NCBI GenBank assembly: GCA_964396185.1
Contig: CAYNEI010000005.1
Coordinates: forward strand, 1 to 64,000
DNA length: 64,000 nucleotides
Source of the DNA: CAYNEI01 sp964396185
Lineage (GTDB): Archaea; Thermoplasmatota; SW-10-69-26
Direction: 5' to 3'
Shown: in pieces, positions 43,801 to 53,942 of the stretch
How positions within the stretch are numbered: the first letter of the stretch is position 1
How the letters are laid out: every line of letters begins with the position of its first letter
Program-made: the position numbers and the translations under genes
Notes under the pieces: model-generated
Seen by the model: the letters and a program-made list of their open reading frames with translations, nothing else
Databases searched by the model: none
Told to the model about the DNA's origin: nothing

Positions 43801-44569
43801 CCTCGTGAAGTTCGCACCCAGATTGCCTGATGGCCAGTGCGTGAACCTGGATGCGCCGAGCGTCTCCTTCAAGGTTGAGAACACGAACACCGGCGAGTCC
43901 GTCGCCCTGGAGGCGCCCAACGGCACCTACGTTTGGCAGCGCTCTGGGGCCTGCACCCTCTCCCAGGTCTACCCACCCGGGAAGTGGGCGCTTGGGGACC
44001 AGCTCTCCATCCAGGGCATGGTGGGAGGGGCGAGCACCACGGACCAACGACCGTTCAACACGAACGAGGAGATCGTGGACCTGGACTTCGTGCTCCGCGG
44101 CGTGCCCCTGGCCTTCGACACCTTCCAAGCGGTCAACCGAACCCAAGCCACGACCCCGCTGAACCCGAGCGAGGACAAGACCACGTACCACGATCCCTAC
44201 GAGCCCGTCTACATCCAAGGCGTGATGATCTGGGCTGAAGGTACGCCCGTGCGGCGCATGGATGTCAACATGAGCGTGAGCTACCGCGGCCCCATGGACC
44301 TTCTCGGAGGCTCCAGCCTGGAGTACCGGACGTGGACGGCGACCACCGACGAGGATGGATCGTTCACGACCCTCGTACCGGCACCGATCATCGCCACGCG
44401 TGCCGAACACGAGCAGGACCCTGAAGGTGACAGCCTCATCTACGCGCCAGGCTCTTACAGGGTGCGTGGTTCAGCCGGCTCGTCCGGCTTGTACAGCGCG
44501 TCGGCCGAGTTCATCGAGGATCCGGCCGCCATCATGAACGAGCTACGGGAGAACGGGATCTTCGTCTAG
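40871..44569 (+). CDS. Large secreted protein with eight PKD-like domains
   Basis: A 1232-aa exported surface protein. The ATG at 40871 opens a signal peptide (MIGLKQLAALIASLAMVASG); two ATGs 75 and 66 bases upstream would add a polar stretch. Residues about 25-270 are beta-rich with low-complexity parts. About eight PKD or PKD-like domains follow; the first and seventh have the clear WDFGDG motif, while others are variants such as WRFEDG, WSFTDG and WDLGDQ. A non-PKD C-terminal domain ends in NELRENGIFV with no membrane anchor or sorting signal. Such proteins are often cell-surface or S-layer-associated adhesins, or carry enzymes. No catalytic domain is seen. Confidence 0.8.
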   Translation: MIGLKQLAALIASLAMVASGVFVTDGGDGTVALSSTPGGGTEAVADGAAPIRLENLRVFDLTATQARLSAPATIEGTLGDVTATTATTHGPGAIHFGGQRLTVPPGARLHIDALTGSASLGDADLSTLVTAVGTAQAVTILPPQAPPVSTQASSSQGLTATSLEIDGAGITGNLRDAGQFDQISFQAPPAPAASPAQQLALGNELFDIHHEKRVTVEDFVGVVVALWIDDEEIRVRLDGYGNVTIGDERKNVSYSDEVSVPNPAGGDVSFENQPPEANFTYRPTLPTTGETVHFVDRSSDDIAVKSWKWDFGDGFTSTEQHPEHAYGTDGTYQVTLTVTDVFGEASAVTHPVPVANSRPKVTFSWDPVNPLETETVVFQARVEDKDHDVERVEWRFEDGVTMEGETVNRSFEVKGLYNVTVVAIDADDARGWANDTVLIRNAPPVAGFELEPTNPVAGTLATLRSTSHDPGAGHITNTTWHIPGVDTLYGSEVDLTFPRDGSVPVRIVVTDDDGERTQHERAVEIRNPPPEVSIRMVPTYPNPGESVDFYASVVDDDQPVDSRWSFTDGVDRTGLSVSRVFPSGGAYGVDLWVQDEDGANGTAERTFDVNHPPRVRLGVDGEGTDLEQTAALTGEEILIEARTSDADGNETTTRWLVDGRSPGALGLQACQTAQGDPETLVCAWPDDGNHTVRATTTDDNGASSRDSIEVLVINRVPTLDPEVLSPIANLGSPVLLQANAEDADGTIALVQWFMDDELAAEGQTAELTFEDAGLQPVTVSAVDDDGARENVTFRVDVNAAPTIEASATPRSVEAGDPVRFQADAFDPDGPDSAITLGWDFGDGTGSNDTTVEHAYTKAGEYNAKVTATDEHGATAQQTFTITVTTPPLQTQLSTSPSTPRANDPVRFEVSIADGRTIERIEWDLGDQTERQTGPGVDNITHIYAEPRIYTVTVTVHADRGDQETHVAEVRVTSDVAHLVKFAPRLPDGQCVNLDAPSVSFKVENTNTGESVALEAPNGTYVWQRSGACTLSQVYPPGKWALGDQLSIQGMVGGASTTDQRPFNTNEEIVDLDFVLRGVPLAFDTFQAVNRTQATTPLNPSEDKTTYHDPYEPVYIQGVMIWAEGTPVRRMDVNMSVSYRGPMDLLGGSSLEYRTWTATTDEDGSFTTLVPAPIIATRAEHEQDPEGDSLIYAPGSYRVRGSAGSSGLYSASAEFIEDPAAIMNELRENGIFV

Positions 44570-44570
44570 A

Positions 44571-45419
44571 TCACACCCGCAGGAGCGGGGCGATCAGCTC
44601 GACCACGCTCTCGAGGGTCCGATCCGCCTCATCCAGAGGCGGTGAGAGCTCCACCACGTCGAAGACAGCGCACCGATCCCAGGCCGCCGTGAGCGCCTCG
44701 CGAGCCTCGTCCATGGTGAGTCGGGGGCTACCTGGCGCGGAGACGCCCGGAGCGATGTTGGCGTCCAACACGTCCACATCGAAGGAGAAGCACCATGAGG
44801 CGCCAGGCGTGAGGGCTGCAGCGACCGTCTCGTCCGGCGCGGCGCGCACCTCGTCGAGGCTGGCCCACGAGAGCCCCGCGGTGCGGCCCCAGGCGGCGAG
44901 CTCGTCGAACCGGGAGCGCTCCAGCGCCCCTGGATCGCTGGGGCGCTGGATGCCGAGGGGACGCACGAGGCTGGGGGGGACCAGACCCTCGCCGATCAAA
45001 CGGCGGAAGCTCGACCCGCTCGTATGGACCGGCTCGTAAGCTCGAAGATCCAGGTGAACATCCAGGTAGGCCACGCCCACCTCGTCCAAGGCCCGCGCCG
45101 CGCCACGGACCACGGCGTAGGTGATCCCGTGGTCCCCACCGAAAACGACGGGCTTCCTGCCACCCACTAAGGCCTGCTCGACGCTTTGGCTGATCTGATC
45201 GAGGTCGGCCTCGAGGGCCCCGGGTTCGTTGGCGAGCTCGAGGCTCTCCACCTGAGCGGAGGAGGGGATGGCGCCTCGCTCCTCCAGGGCCTCGAACAGT
45301 CGAGCCGGCGCCTGGCTGGCGCCCGGGCGGCCATCGAGGTTGCGCACACCCTGGTCGAGGGGAGCTAGCAAGATGGAGAGCTCTGCACCAGCCACGTCGA
45401 GCAGAGAAAGCGCAACCAT
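44571..45419 (-). CDS. Ureohydrolase (arginase/agmatinase/formiminoglutamase family)
   Basis: A 282-aa dimanganese hydrolase. The metal-binding motifs are in order: FGGDHGITYA, YLDVHLDLRAY (usual form DAHxD, here DVHLD) and FSFDVDVLDANIAPGVSAPG. The family splits guanidino or formimino compounds (arginine, agmatine, guanidinobutyrate, formiminoglutamate), and residues alone do not tell which. HutG-type formiminoglutamase is possible because the rest of histidine degradation is encoded in the window, but ftcD already covers that step. The ATG at 45419 lies inside a 10-bp-arm palindrome shared with the divergent HAD gene. Confidence 0.85.
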   Translation of the reverse strand: MVALSLLDVAGAELSILLAPLDQGVRNLDGRPGASQAPARLFEALEERGAIPSSAQVESLELANEPGALEADLDQISQSVEQALVGGRKPVVFGGDHGITYAVVRGAARALDEVGVAYLDVHLDLRAYEPVHTSGSSFRRLIGEGLVPPSLVRPLGIQRPSDPGALERSRFDELAAWGRTAGLSWASLDEVRAAPDETVAAALTPGASWCFSFDVDVLDANIAPGVSAPGSPRLTMDEAREALTAAWDRCAVFDVVELSPPLDEADRTLESVVELIAPLLRV

Positions 45420-45432
45420 TTGATGGTTGCGC
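45410..45432. repeat. Perfect palindrome over the ureohydrolase start, candidate operator
   Basis: GCGCAACCAT and its exact reverse complement ATGGTTGCGC are separated by TTG. The left arm contains the first three codons of the ureohydrolase; the right arm lies 14 bases before the start of the divergent HAD gene. Its position between divergent genes suggests a repressor site. Confidence 0.5.
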
Positions 45433-45445
45433 GCCGTGTACAAGC

Positions 45446-46105
45446 GTGCGCTTGGTGACCCTCGACCTCGATGGGACGCTGATCCGAACCACCGTCTTCG
45501 AGGCCGCCGCCCGAGAGCTGGGCCACGGCTCGGTCGTCGACTACTTCGACCGCCTCTACTTCGATGGCCTTCTTTCCCTGGAGGCCACATTCTACGCTGA
45601 GTACGATCTCTTCCTCGACGTCCCCATCGCCCGGATCCACGAAGCCCTAGCAAGCGGCCCATGGCTCGAAAGCATCGAGGAGACCGTTGCGGAGTTGCGG
45701 GAGGCAGGTCTCGAGGTCTGGATCGTGACCGATCAACCGGACTGGGCCGTGCTCTTCCTGGAGCGCTGGGGGCTCAACGAGGGCGTCTACACGGCCACCC
45801 GAAGCTGGGATGGCTGCGTCGGGCCAGTCGAAGAGCAGGTGTTCGAGAAGTGGCCAGCTCTGCGCACCAAGTTGAAGAGCGCAGGTATCGCTCCAAGCCA
45901 GGTGTGCCATGTGGGCAACGGGACCAACGACGTCCCGATCTTCGAGCACGTGGGAGCCAGCGTGGCCTTCAACCCTGACCACGCGACGATCAGCCAAGCC
46001 GCTGACCACACGATCCAGTCCGAGAGCTTGGAAGGCGTGGCGGAGTGGATCCGGGCACGGCGCGCAGCCACGGCTCAACGATCCGAGTCGAGGGTGTCCA
46101 GGTAG
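45446..46105 (+). CDS. HAD-family phosphatase, phosphoserine-phosphatase-like
   Basis: A 219-aa haloacid dehalogenase-type hydrolase. Motif I is LDLDGTLI near the N terminus, motif II the Thr in WIVTDQPDW, motif III probably the Lys in LKSAGI, and motif IV is GNGTNDVPIF. The helical cap after motif I (about residues 15-75) is of the phosphoserine-phosphatase type. Substrate unknown. The GTG at 45446 directly starts the first strand. The 3' end overlaps the convergent cyclotransferase-like gene by 31 bases. Confidence 0.82.
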   Translation: MRLVTLDLDGTLIRTTVFEAAARELGHGSVVDYFDRLYFDGLLSLEATFYAEYDLFLDVPIARIHEALASGPWLESIEETVAELREAGLEVWIVTDQPDWAVLFLERWGLNEGVYTATRSWDGCVGPVEEQVFEKWPALRTKLKSAGIAPSQVCHVGNGTNDVPIFEHVGASVAFNPDHATISQAADHTIQSESLEGVAEWIRARRAATAQRSESRVSR

Positions 46106-46470
46106 TCCCCGCTCTCGATCCGCGCCCCCGTCTCGACCGGGTCACGCCAAGCGTAAACCCAGGCCTCCAGCGATGCGTCCTCCGGGGTCAAGACGTCGGC
46201 GGGCACCCGTTCGTACGGGCCACCGTGGTCCACCCCCTCGTAGGCGTCCAGGCGGGCCAGTGCGACCTCGGGTTCCCGGGCCAACCGGTAGAGGTCCCCG
46301 GTCACGGGGGCACCAGCGTCGTCGAGCACGAGGGCGGGAAGGCCCTGGACCTCGTAGAGGTGGCCTTGAACCGTGGCCATGGCAAGGTGTTCACCGTGGA
46401 TCTCGAGGATCTGTCGGCCCGGGTTGGAGAACCCACGCCGAAGCGTCCCGTACACGAACAAGCGTTCCAC
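46075..46470 (-). CDS. Gamma-glutamylcyclotransferase-like protein
   Basis: A 131-aa protein of the AIG2/GGCT fold. The hallmark YGTLRRG is at residues 7-13 and the candidate catalytic Glu lies in LARLDAYEGVDHGGPYERV. Members form 5-oxoproline from gamma-glutamyl peptides or amines; the exact substrate is open. The start is GTG at 46470. It follows the nusA-like gene on the same strand after a gap of 64 bases and may be the tail of the RNA polymerase operon. Confidence 0.82.
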   Translation of the reverse strand: MERLFVYGTLRRGFSNPGRQILEIHGEHLAMATVQGHLYEVQGLPALVLDDAGAPVTGDLYRLAREPEVALARLDAYEGVDHGGPYERVPADVLTPEDASLEAWVYAWRDPVETGARIESGDYLDTLDSDR

Positions 46471-46534
46471 GATCCATCTCCCTCCGACCCACCGTTGAGC
46501 GCGCCCGACGGACGCGAACCGGGAACCGCCAGCG

Positions 46535-46996
46535 TCAAGCGCCGCTTTCCACGTGGCCGGCGTCGACGACGACCTCGTCGATGTCCGTGTGCCGACCCAC
46601 GAGCTGGGCGCACAGCTTCACGTTGCTGCCGCCTTTCCCGATGGCTCGGCCCTTGTCCTTCGGCGCGACCTTGACCCGGGCGATGGTGGTCCCGTCTCGT
46701 CGGTCTTCGAGCTCGACCCCCTGGACCGCATGGGGTCGGAAGTAGTTGGCCACGAGCTGCTTGGGATCCTCGTCGAAGGCCACCACGTCGATGGTGAGCC
46801 CCATCTTGTCCCGGATGTTGCGCAGCCGCGAGCCGCCCTTCCCAACGGCTCTTCCCACCTCGTCCTCTGGGATGAGCACGACGAGCCGCTCGTCCTCGCG
46901 CTCCTCGACGAGGTCGATGACACGGGCTCCGCTGAGCTCCTCGAAGGTGGAGAGGAGTTGCATGGTGCGCAGATCGAGGGTCCGTTCACCGGCCAT
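46535..46996 (-). CDS. nusA: NusA-like transcription factor (two KH domains)
   Basis: The archaeal NusA homologue, 153 aa, contains only the paired KH domains, without the bacterial N-terminal and S1 domains. The two GxxG loops are EVGRAVGKGGSRLRNI and DKGRAIGKGGSNVKL. It probably binds nascent RNA at RNA polymerase, affecting pausing or termination. I start at the ATG at 46996; it lies four bases after the L30e stop. The L30e-NusA order after rpoA2 is the common archaeal arrangement. Confidence 0.92.
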   Translation of the reverse strand: MAGERTLDLRTMQLLSTFEELSGARVIDLVEEREDERLVVLIPEDEVGRAVGKGGSRLRNIRDKMGLTIDVVAFDEDPKQLVANYFRPHAVQGVELEDRRDGTTIARVKVAPKDKGRAIGKGGSNVKLCAQLVGRHTDIDEVVVDAGHVESGA

Positions 46997-47000
46997 CGGT

Positions 47001-47303
47001 TTACCGCGCAGCAGCTTGAAGGATCTCGCTCTCGCCAGGGTCCACGATGGCTGCCGCAGAGACGCCGAAGGGCTTGCCCAGGGCGGGTCCGAGCTCGACG
47101 TTGGTGCCTGTGAACTCGATGATGGGCACGCTCGCATCCTCCGCTGCAGCGAGCAACGCTTCTCGCCGCGCCTCTGGGAGGTTGCGGGAGAGGACCACCG
47201 CCTTGGCATCAGCCGTGTCGATGGCGGCGTTCGTGGACTTGTACCCGAGTTCGACCGTCCCTGTCTTGGATGCTGTTCTCAGCGCGCGCGTGATGTCGAC
47301 CAT
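47001..47303 (-). CDS. rpl30e: 50S ribosomal protein L30e
   Basis: A 100-aa protein of the L7Ae/L30e RNA-binding family. It has the conserved TGTVELGYKSTNAAIDTADAKAVVLSRNLP, the strand VPIIEFTGTNVELGPALGKPFGVSAAAI, and full family length. L30e sits in the large ribosomal subunit near bridge contacts. The gene starts two bases after rpoA2 and is followed by nusA. Confidence 0.95.
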   Translation of the reverse strand: MVDITRALRTASKTGTVELGYKSTNAAIDTADAKAVVLSRNLPEARREALLAAAEDASVPIIEFTGTNVELGPALGKPFGVSAAAIVDPGESEILQAAAR

Positions 47304-47305
47304 GA

Positions 47306-49350
<2,045 letters not shown>

Positions 49351-49354
<4 letters not shown>

Positions 49355-52128
49355 TCACCTCCCTCGAAGTCCTCGGGGTCGGAGATGTTGAATTCGTCCT
49401 GGATGGATCGCATGAGCTCTGCGTCCTCGCGGTCGTAGGTGCCCTCGGGCACGTCCTCGGTGGCCTCCTCGGTGGTCTCACCGAGCACGTCGGAGACGAT
49501 CTGGGCGACGTTGACCGCCTTGCCCCGGATGCTCTTGGTCGGGTCGACCCCGTCCTCCCCGTACCGGAACTGGATGACGGTGCCGGCGGTGTTGCGCACG
49601 GTCTGGTCGTACTCGACCCGCAGGTCCTCTAGCGCGTTGATGAGGCGTCGCTGCATGTAGCCGCTGCGGCTCGTTCGCACAGCCGTGTCCACGAGGCCCT
49701 CGCGGCCACCCATGCTGTGGAAGAAGAACTCGGTGGGCGATAGCCCGGACTTGTAGCTGTTCTGCACGAACCCTTTCGCGTCTGCCCCGAGGTCACCCTT
49801 GGGGAAATGAGGCAGGGTGCGCTCCTCGTAGCCGCGCTTGATGCGCTCGCCACGAACGGCCTGCTGGCCAACGCACCCGGCCATCTGGGACAGGTTGAGC
49901 ATGCTCGCTCTCGCGCCCGAGCGGGCCATGATCACCGCGGTGTTGTCTAGTCCAAGGTGTTCGCCGGCGATGCTGCCGGCTTCGTCGCGGGCCTGACCCA
50001 ACTCCTGCATGATCTTGAGCTCCAGGGTCTCCTTGACCGAGCGGCCGGGCATGGCCTCGAGCTCGCCAGCGTTGTACTGGTCGACGTACTCGTGGACGTT
50101 CTTGCGCGCAGCCGCGATCTTGTCGTGGATCTGCTCGACGGCCTCGTCGGGGATGTCCTCGTCGTCGATGGCTGTGGAGAACCCGTGGGCCATGATGGCA
50201 CCGATGCACAGCCGCGTCATGCGGTCGATGAACTGGCGGCCGGCGGTGGTGCCGTGGGCGCGGATGATCCGCGTGATCAGCTCGCCTTTGAACGCGCCGA
50301 TGCTCTTCTCGTCGACGGTGCCACGGATCAGCTCGCCGTCCTCGATGACGACGACGCCATCCATGGGGTCGCCCTCGCCGGTCTCTGGGTCCCACGGCTC
50401 CGTGTCGTGGGACTGGCAGATCTCGGCGCGGTAGCGCACGTTGAGATCGTCGGGCAGCAGCATGCTGAAGATCTGCTTGCCGGACCAGTAGGGGGTGCCG
50501 TCTTCCTCCGTGTAGGGGTCTGGCAGGTCCTCTCTGATCCCGGTTCGGGAGAGCATGTGGAGCGCTTGGCTCTTCGTGAAGAGCTTGAGCTTGTGGGTTA
50601 ACAGGAACCCGCCGCTGATCTCGTCGTGGATGGCGCCCACGATGGGGCCACCGAAGCGCGGGGAGAGGATGTGCTCCTGGACCCGCATCAGGATCTTGGC
50701 CTCGGCGCGAGCCTCCTCGCTCTGGAGGACGTGGAGGTTCATCTCATCGCCGTCGAAGTCCGCGTTGTACGGTGGACAGACCGAGAGGTTGATGCGGAAC
50801 GTCTTGTTCGGCATGACCCGCACCTGGTGGGCCATCATGCTCATCCGGTGCAGGGACGGTTGTCGGTTGAGGAGCACGATGTCGCCGTCCACGAGGTGGC
50901 GCTCGATGACGTAGCCGGGCTCGATGCGCAGAGAGAGGTTCTCTGCGTTGAGCTCGGTGACCTTGAGCCGCCGACCATCGGGCCGGAGCACGTAGTTGGC
51001 GCCCGGGTGGTCCTCAGGTCCCCGCTTGACGAACTCGCGGGCGAGCTCGATGTTGTAGGGGGTGACCTTGAGCGGGACCGTGAGCTCCTTGGATGCCTTG
51101 GTGGGCACGCCTACCTCGTTGATCGAGAGGTTCGGGTCCGGGCTGATCACGGTACGCGCGCTGAAGTTCACGCGCTTGCCGGAGAGGTTCGAGCGGAAGC
51201 GGCCCTCCTTGCCCTTCAGCCGCTGGCTCAGCGTCTTGAGGGGTCTCCCGCTGCGGTGGCGGGCTGGCGGGATGCCGCTGGACTCGTTGTCGATGGCCGT
51301 CGTGATGTGGTACTGCAGGAGCTCCCAGAGGTCCTCGACGATGAGCTGGGGCGCGCCGGCGTCCCGGTTCTCCTGGAGGCGCTGGTTGATGCGCAGGACA
51401 TCGACGAGCTTGTGGGTCAGATCGTCCTCCGAGCGCTCACCCGATTCCAAGGTGATCGACGGCCGCATGGTGACTGGTGGCACCGGCAGAACGGTGAGCA
51501 CCATCCACTCGGGGCGGGCGACGTCAGGGTTGAGGCCGAGCAGGTGGGCCTCCTCCGGGCGCACACGCTCGAGCCACTCCCGGATGTCCACGGGTGTGAG
51601 CTTGTGGCCCTCCTCGCGGTACGTGGTGGGCTTCTCGAACTCGACCTTCTTCTGTTCCTCACCGCAGTGGATGCACTCATCGCCGCTCTTCTTCTTGGTC
51701 TGCTTGACGATGCCCTTCTTGATGAGCTCCCAGACGTCGCGGTTCTGCTCGGTCCAGGCCTCGAGCTCTTCCGTGTACTCTTGGATCTCTGCATCGCTGG
51801 CCAACATGCGCCCGCAGTTGCGACAGGTGGAGCGCAGGATGTTGCGGATCATCCAGTTGTAGCCGACCTGGATGACGGGCATGGCCAGGTCGATGTGGCC
51901 GAAGTGCCCGGGGCAGTCACCCACGGTTCGACCGCAGGTCTTGCACCGAAGCCCTGGCTCGATGACGCCCAGGCGCGGGTCCATGAGCCCCATCTCGATG
52001 GGGAACCCGTCGTCGTCGTAGGTGTCGGCTGTGATGATCTTCGTGGCCGACATCGACCGGATCTCCTGGGGTGAGAGCATCCCGAACTGGATGCGCCCGA
52101 TCTTCTTGGGAGCGTTGGGCACCATCAT
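49351..52128 (-). CDS. rpoA1: RNA polymerase subunit A'
   Basis: A' carries the catalytic Mg2+-binding motif, seen here as YNADFDGDEMNLH. The 925-aa protein has the clamp zinc sites CKTCGRTVGDCPGHFGH and CRNCGR/CIHCGE, the lid and rudder region (LKGKEGRFRSNLSGKRVNFSARTVISPDP) and the start of the bridge helix (SPTEFFFHSMGGREGLVDTAVRTSRSGYMQRRL). Start: the ATG at 52128 overlaps the rpoB1 TGA by 4 bp; a second ATG follows at once. Full archaeal length. Confidence 0.97.
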
Positions 52129-53942
52129 ACTAAGTCCTCCAGCTTCAGGCGCGGGGCCAGGCAAAGCGATTTGAGTTCATCGAGCAGGAGCTTGAACGCG
52201 TAGCTCATCTCGACGGGGTACACCTCGGCGTCATCGCCGCAGTTGGAGCACCGCGTGAAGCCCCGGCGGTCCTCGAAGGCGACCATGCCGCAGTTCTTAC
52301 AGACCAGCACCTCGACCTTGTCGGACTCGTCGAGCAACCGGTCCTTGATGACCATGGCCGCGCCGTGGCCGATCAGGCAGTCGCGCTCCATCTCGCCGAA
52401 GCGCAGACCACCGTCCCGGGCGCGACCCTCGGTCGGCTGCCGGGTGAGGATCTGCACCGGTCCGCGGGAGCGGCTGTGCAGCTTGCCGGCGACCATGTGG
52501 TGGAGCTTCTGGTAGTAGATCGCACCGATGAAGATGTCCGCCTCGAAGCGCTCCCCAGTGACCCCGTCGTACATGGGCTCGCGCCCGCTGTGGTGGAAAC
52601 CGTTCTCAACGAGGCCCTTGCGGAGCCCCTCCTCGGACTCGCCGTCGAAGGGCGTGCCGTCGATGCTGCGGCCATCCATGCTGCCCACCTTGCCGCCGAT
52701 CATCTCGAGCACGTGGCCCACGGTCATCCGGGACGGGATGGCGTGAGGGTTGATCACGATGTCTGGAAGGACGCCGCTGGGGGTGAACGGGAGGTCCTCG
52801 GGTTCCGCGATGAGCCCGATGACCCCCTTCTGGCCGTGGCGGCTTGCGAACTTGTCTCCGAGCTCAGGCACGCGCTCGTCACGCATCTTGACCTTCACGA
52901 GCTTCGAGCCGCCGGTGGACTCGGTGAACATGACGCTGTCCACCACGCCTCGCTCCCCGTGGCGCACGGTCACCGAGGTCTCGCGCCGCTTCTGGGGGGT
53001 GAGGAAGTCCTGTGGCTCCTCGAGGAAACGCGGGGGGCTCGTCTTCCCGATGAGCACATCGCCGGAACCGACGACGGCCTCGGGGCTGATCAAGCCATCC
53101 TCGCCCAACTGGGCGTAGGCTTCCTCGGGGCGCACCCCTTTCACGTCGGGGCTGGGGATCTCGAAGTGGTCCTCCTGGCCACCGGGGTATCGGCGTTCCT
53201 CGCTGGAGTAGGATCGGAAGAAAGCTGAGCGAGCAAGGGCGCGGTCGATGGAGGCGCGGTTGAAGATGAGCGCGTCCTCCATGTTGTAGCCCTGGTAGCT
53301 GGCCACGGCCACGATGTAGTTCTGGCCGGCTGGTCGCCGGTCGAAGTTGACGTAGTCTAGCGCTTGGGTGCGCACGAGCGGGGCTTGCGGGTAGTGCATG
53401 ACGTGCCCGCGCGTGTCCGGGCGCGTGCGGTAGTTTGATTGGCCCAGCCCGAGGCTCTGCTTCCCCATGCCGGCTCCCATGGTGATGCGCGGGCTGGAGT
53501 TGTGCTCGGGGTAGGGGACGATGCTTGCACCGATGCCCAAGATGACCATGGGATCGATCTCGAGGTGCGTGTGCTCGTCGGTGACGTCCTCGGGGCGCAC
53601 GGCCACGTAGACGTTCTCCTCCTCCTCGGCGTCGATGTACTCGATCGCGCCCTCGCGGAGCATGTCACCCCACGCGAGCTCGCCGGCGGCGATCTGGGCG
53701 AGGTGCTCGTCGGTGATCCGTGGTTCGCCCTCGTCGATGACGATGAGCGGCCGGCGCAGGCGTCCCGAGTCGGCGTTGATGTAGATGTCACCGGTCTCGT
53801 CGTCCATGCGGACGTTGACTTCGCCGCTGAGCAGGCCCTGGCGGCGGCGGGTCTTGACCTTCTCGTAGAGCTCGCCGGGGTTGTCGTGGAGCCCGACGAT
53901 GTCGCCGTTGAGGAACACGCGCGCGCCTTCCATCTCGCTCAT
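52125..53942 (-). CDS. rpoB1: RNA polymerase subunit B' (C-terminal half of B)
   Basis: The 605-aa product is the C-terminal half of the split B subunit. It holds the hybrid-binding and wall regions: GYNMEDALIFNRASIDRALARSAFFRSY, MRDERVPELGDKFASRHGQKGVIG and VINPHAIPSRMTVGHVLEMI. A C-terminal zinc ribbon follows (CKNCGMVAFEDRRGFTRCSNCG). The split into B'' and B' is known from haloarchaea and many methanogens. The ATG at 53942 overlaps the rpoB2 stop by 4 bp. Confidence 0.97.
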   Translation of the reverse strand: MSEMEGARVFLNGDIVGLHDNPGELYEKVKTRRRQGLLSGEVNVRMDDETGDIYINADSGRLRRPLIVIDEGEPRITDEHLAQIAAGELAWGDMLREGAIEYIDAEEEENVYVAVRPEDVTDEHTHLEIDPMVILGIGASIVPYPEHNSSPRITMGAGMGKQSLGLGQSNYRTRPDTRGHVMHYPQAPLVRTQALDYVNFDRRPAGQNYIVAVASYQGYNMEDALIFNRASIDRALARSAFFRSYSSEERRYPGGQEDHFEIPSPDVKGVRPEEAYAQLGEDGLISPEAVVGSGDVLIGKTSPPRFLEEPQDFLTPQKRRETSVTVRHGERGVVDSVMFTESTGGSKLVKVKMRDERVPELGDKFASRHGQKGVIGLIAEPEDLPFTPSGVLPDIVINPHAIPSRMTVGHVLEMIGGKVGSMDGRSIDGTPFDGESEEGLRKGLVENGFHHSGREPMYDGVTGERFEADIFIGAIYYQKLHHMVAGKLHSRSRGPVQILTRQPTEGRARDGGLRFGEMERDCLIGHGAAMVIKDRLLDESDKVEVLVCKNCGMVAFEDRRGFTRCSNCGDDAEVYPVEMSYAFKLLLDELKSLCLAPRLKLEDLV

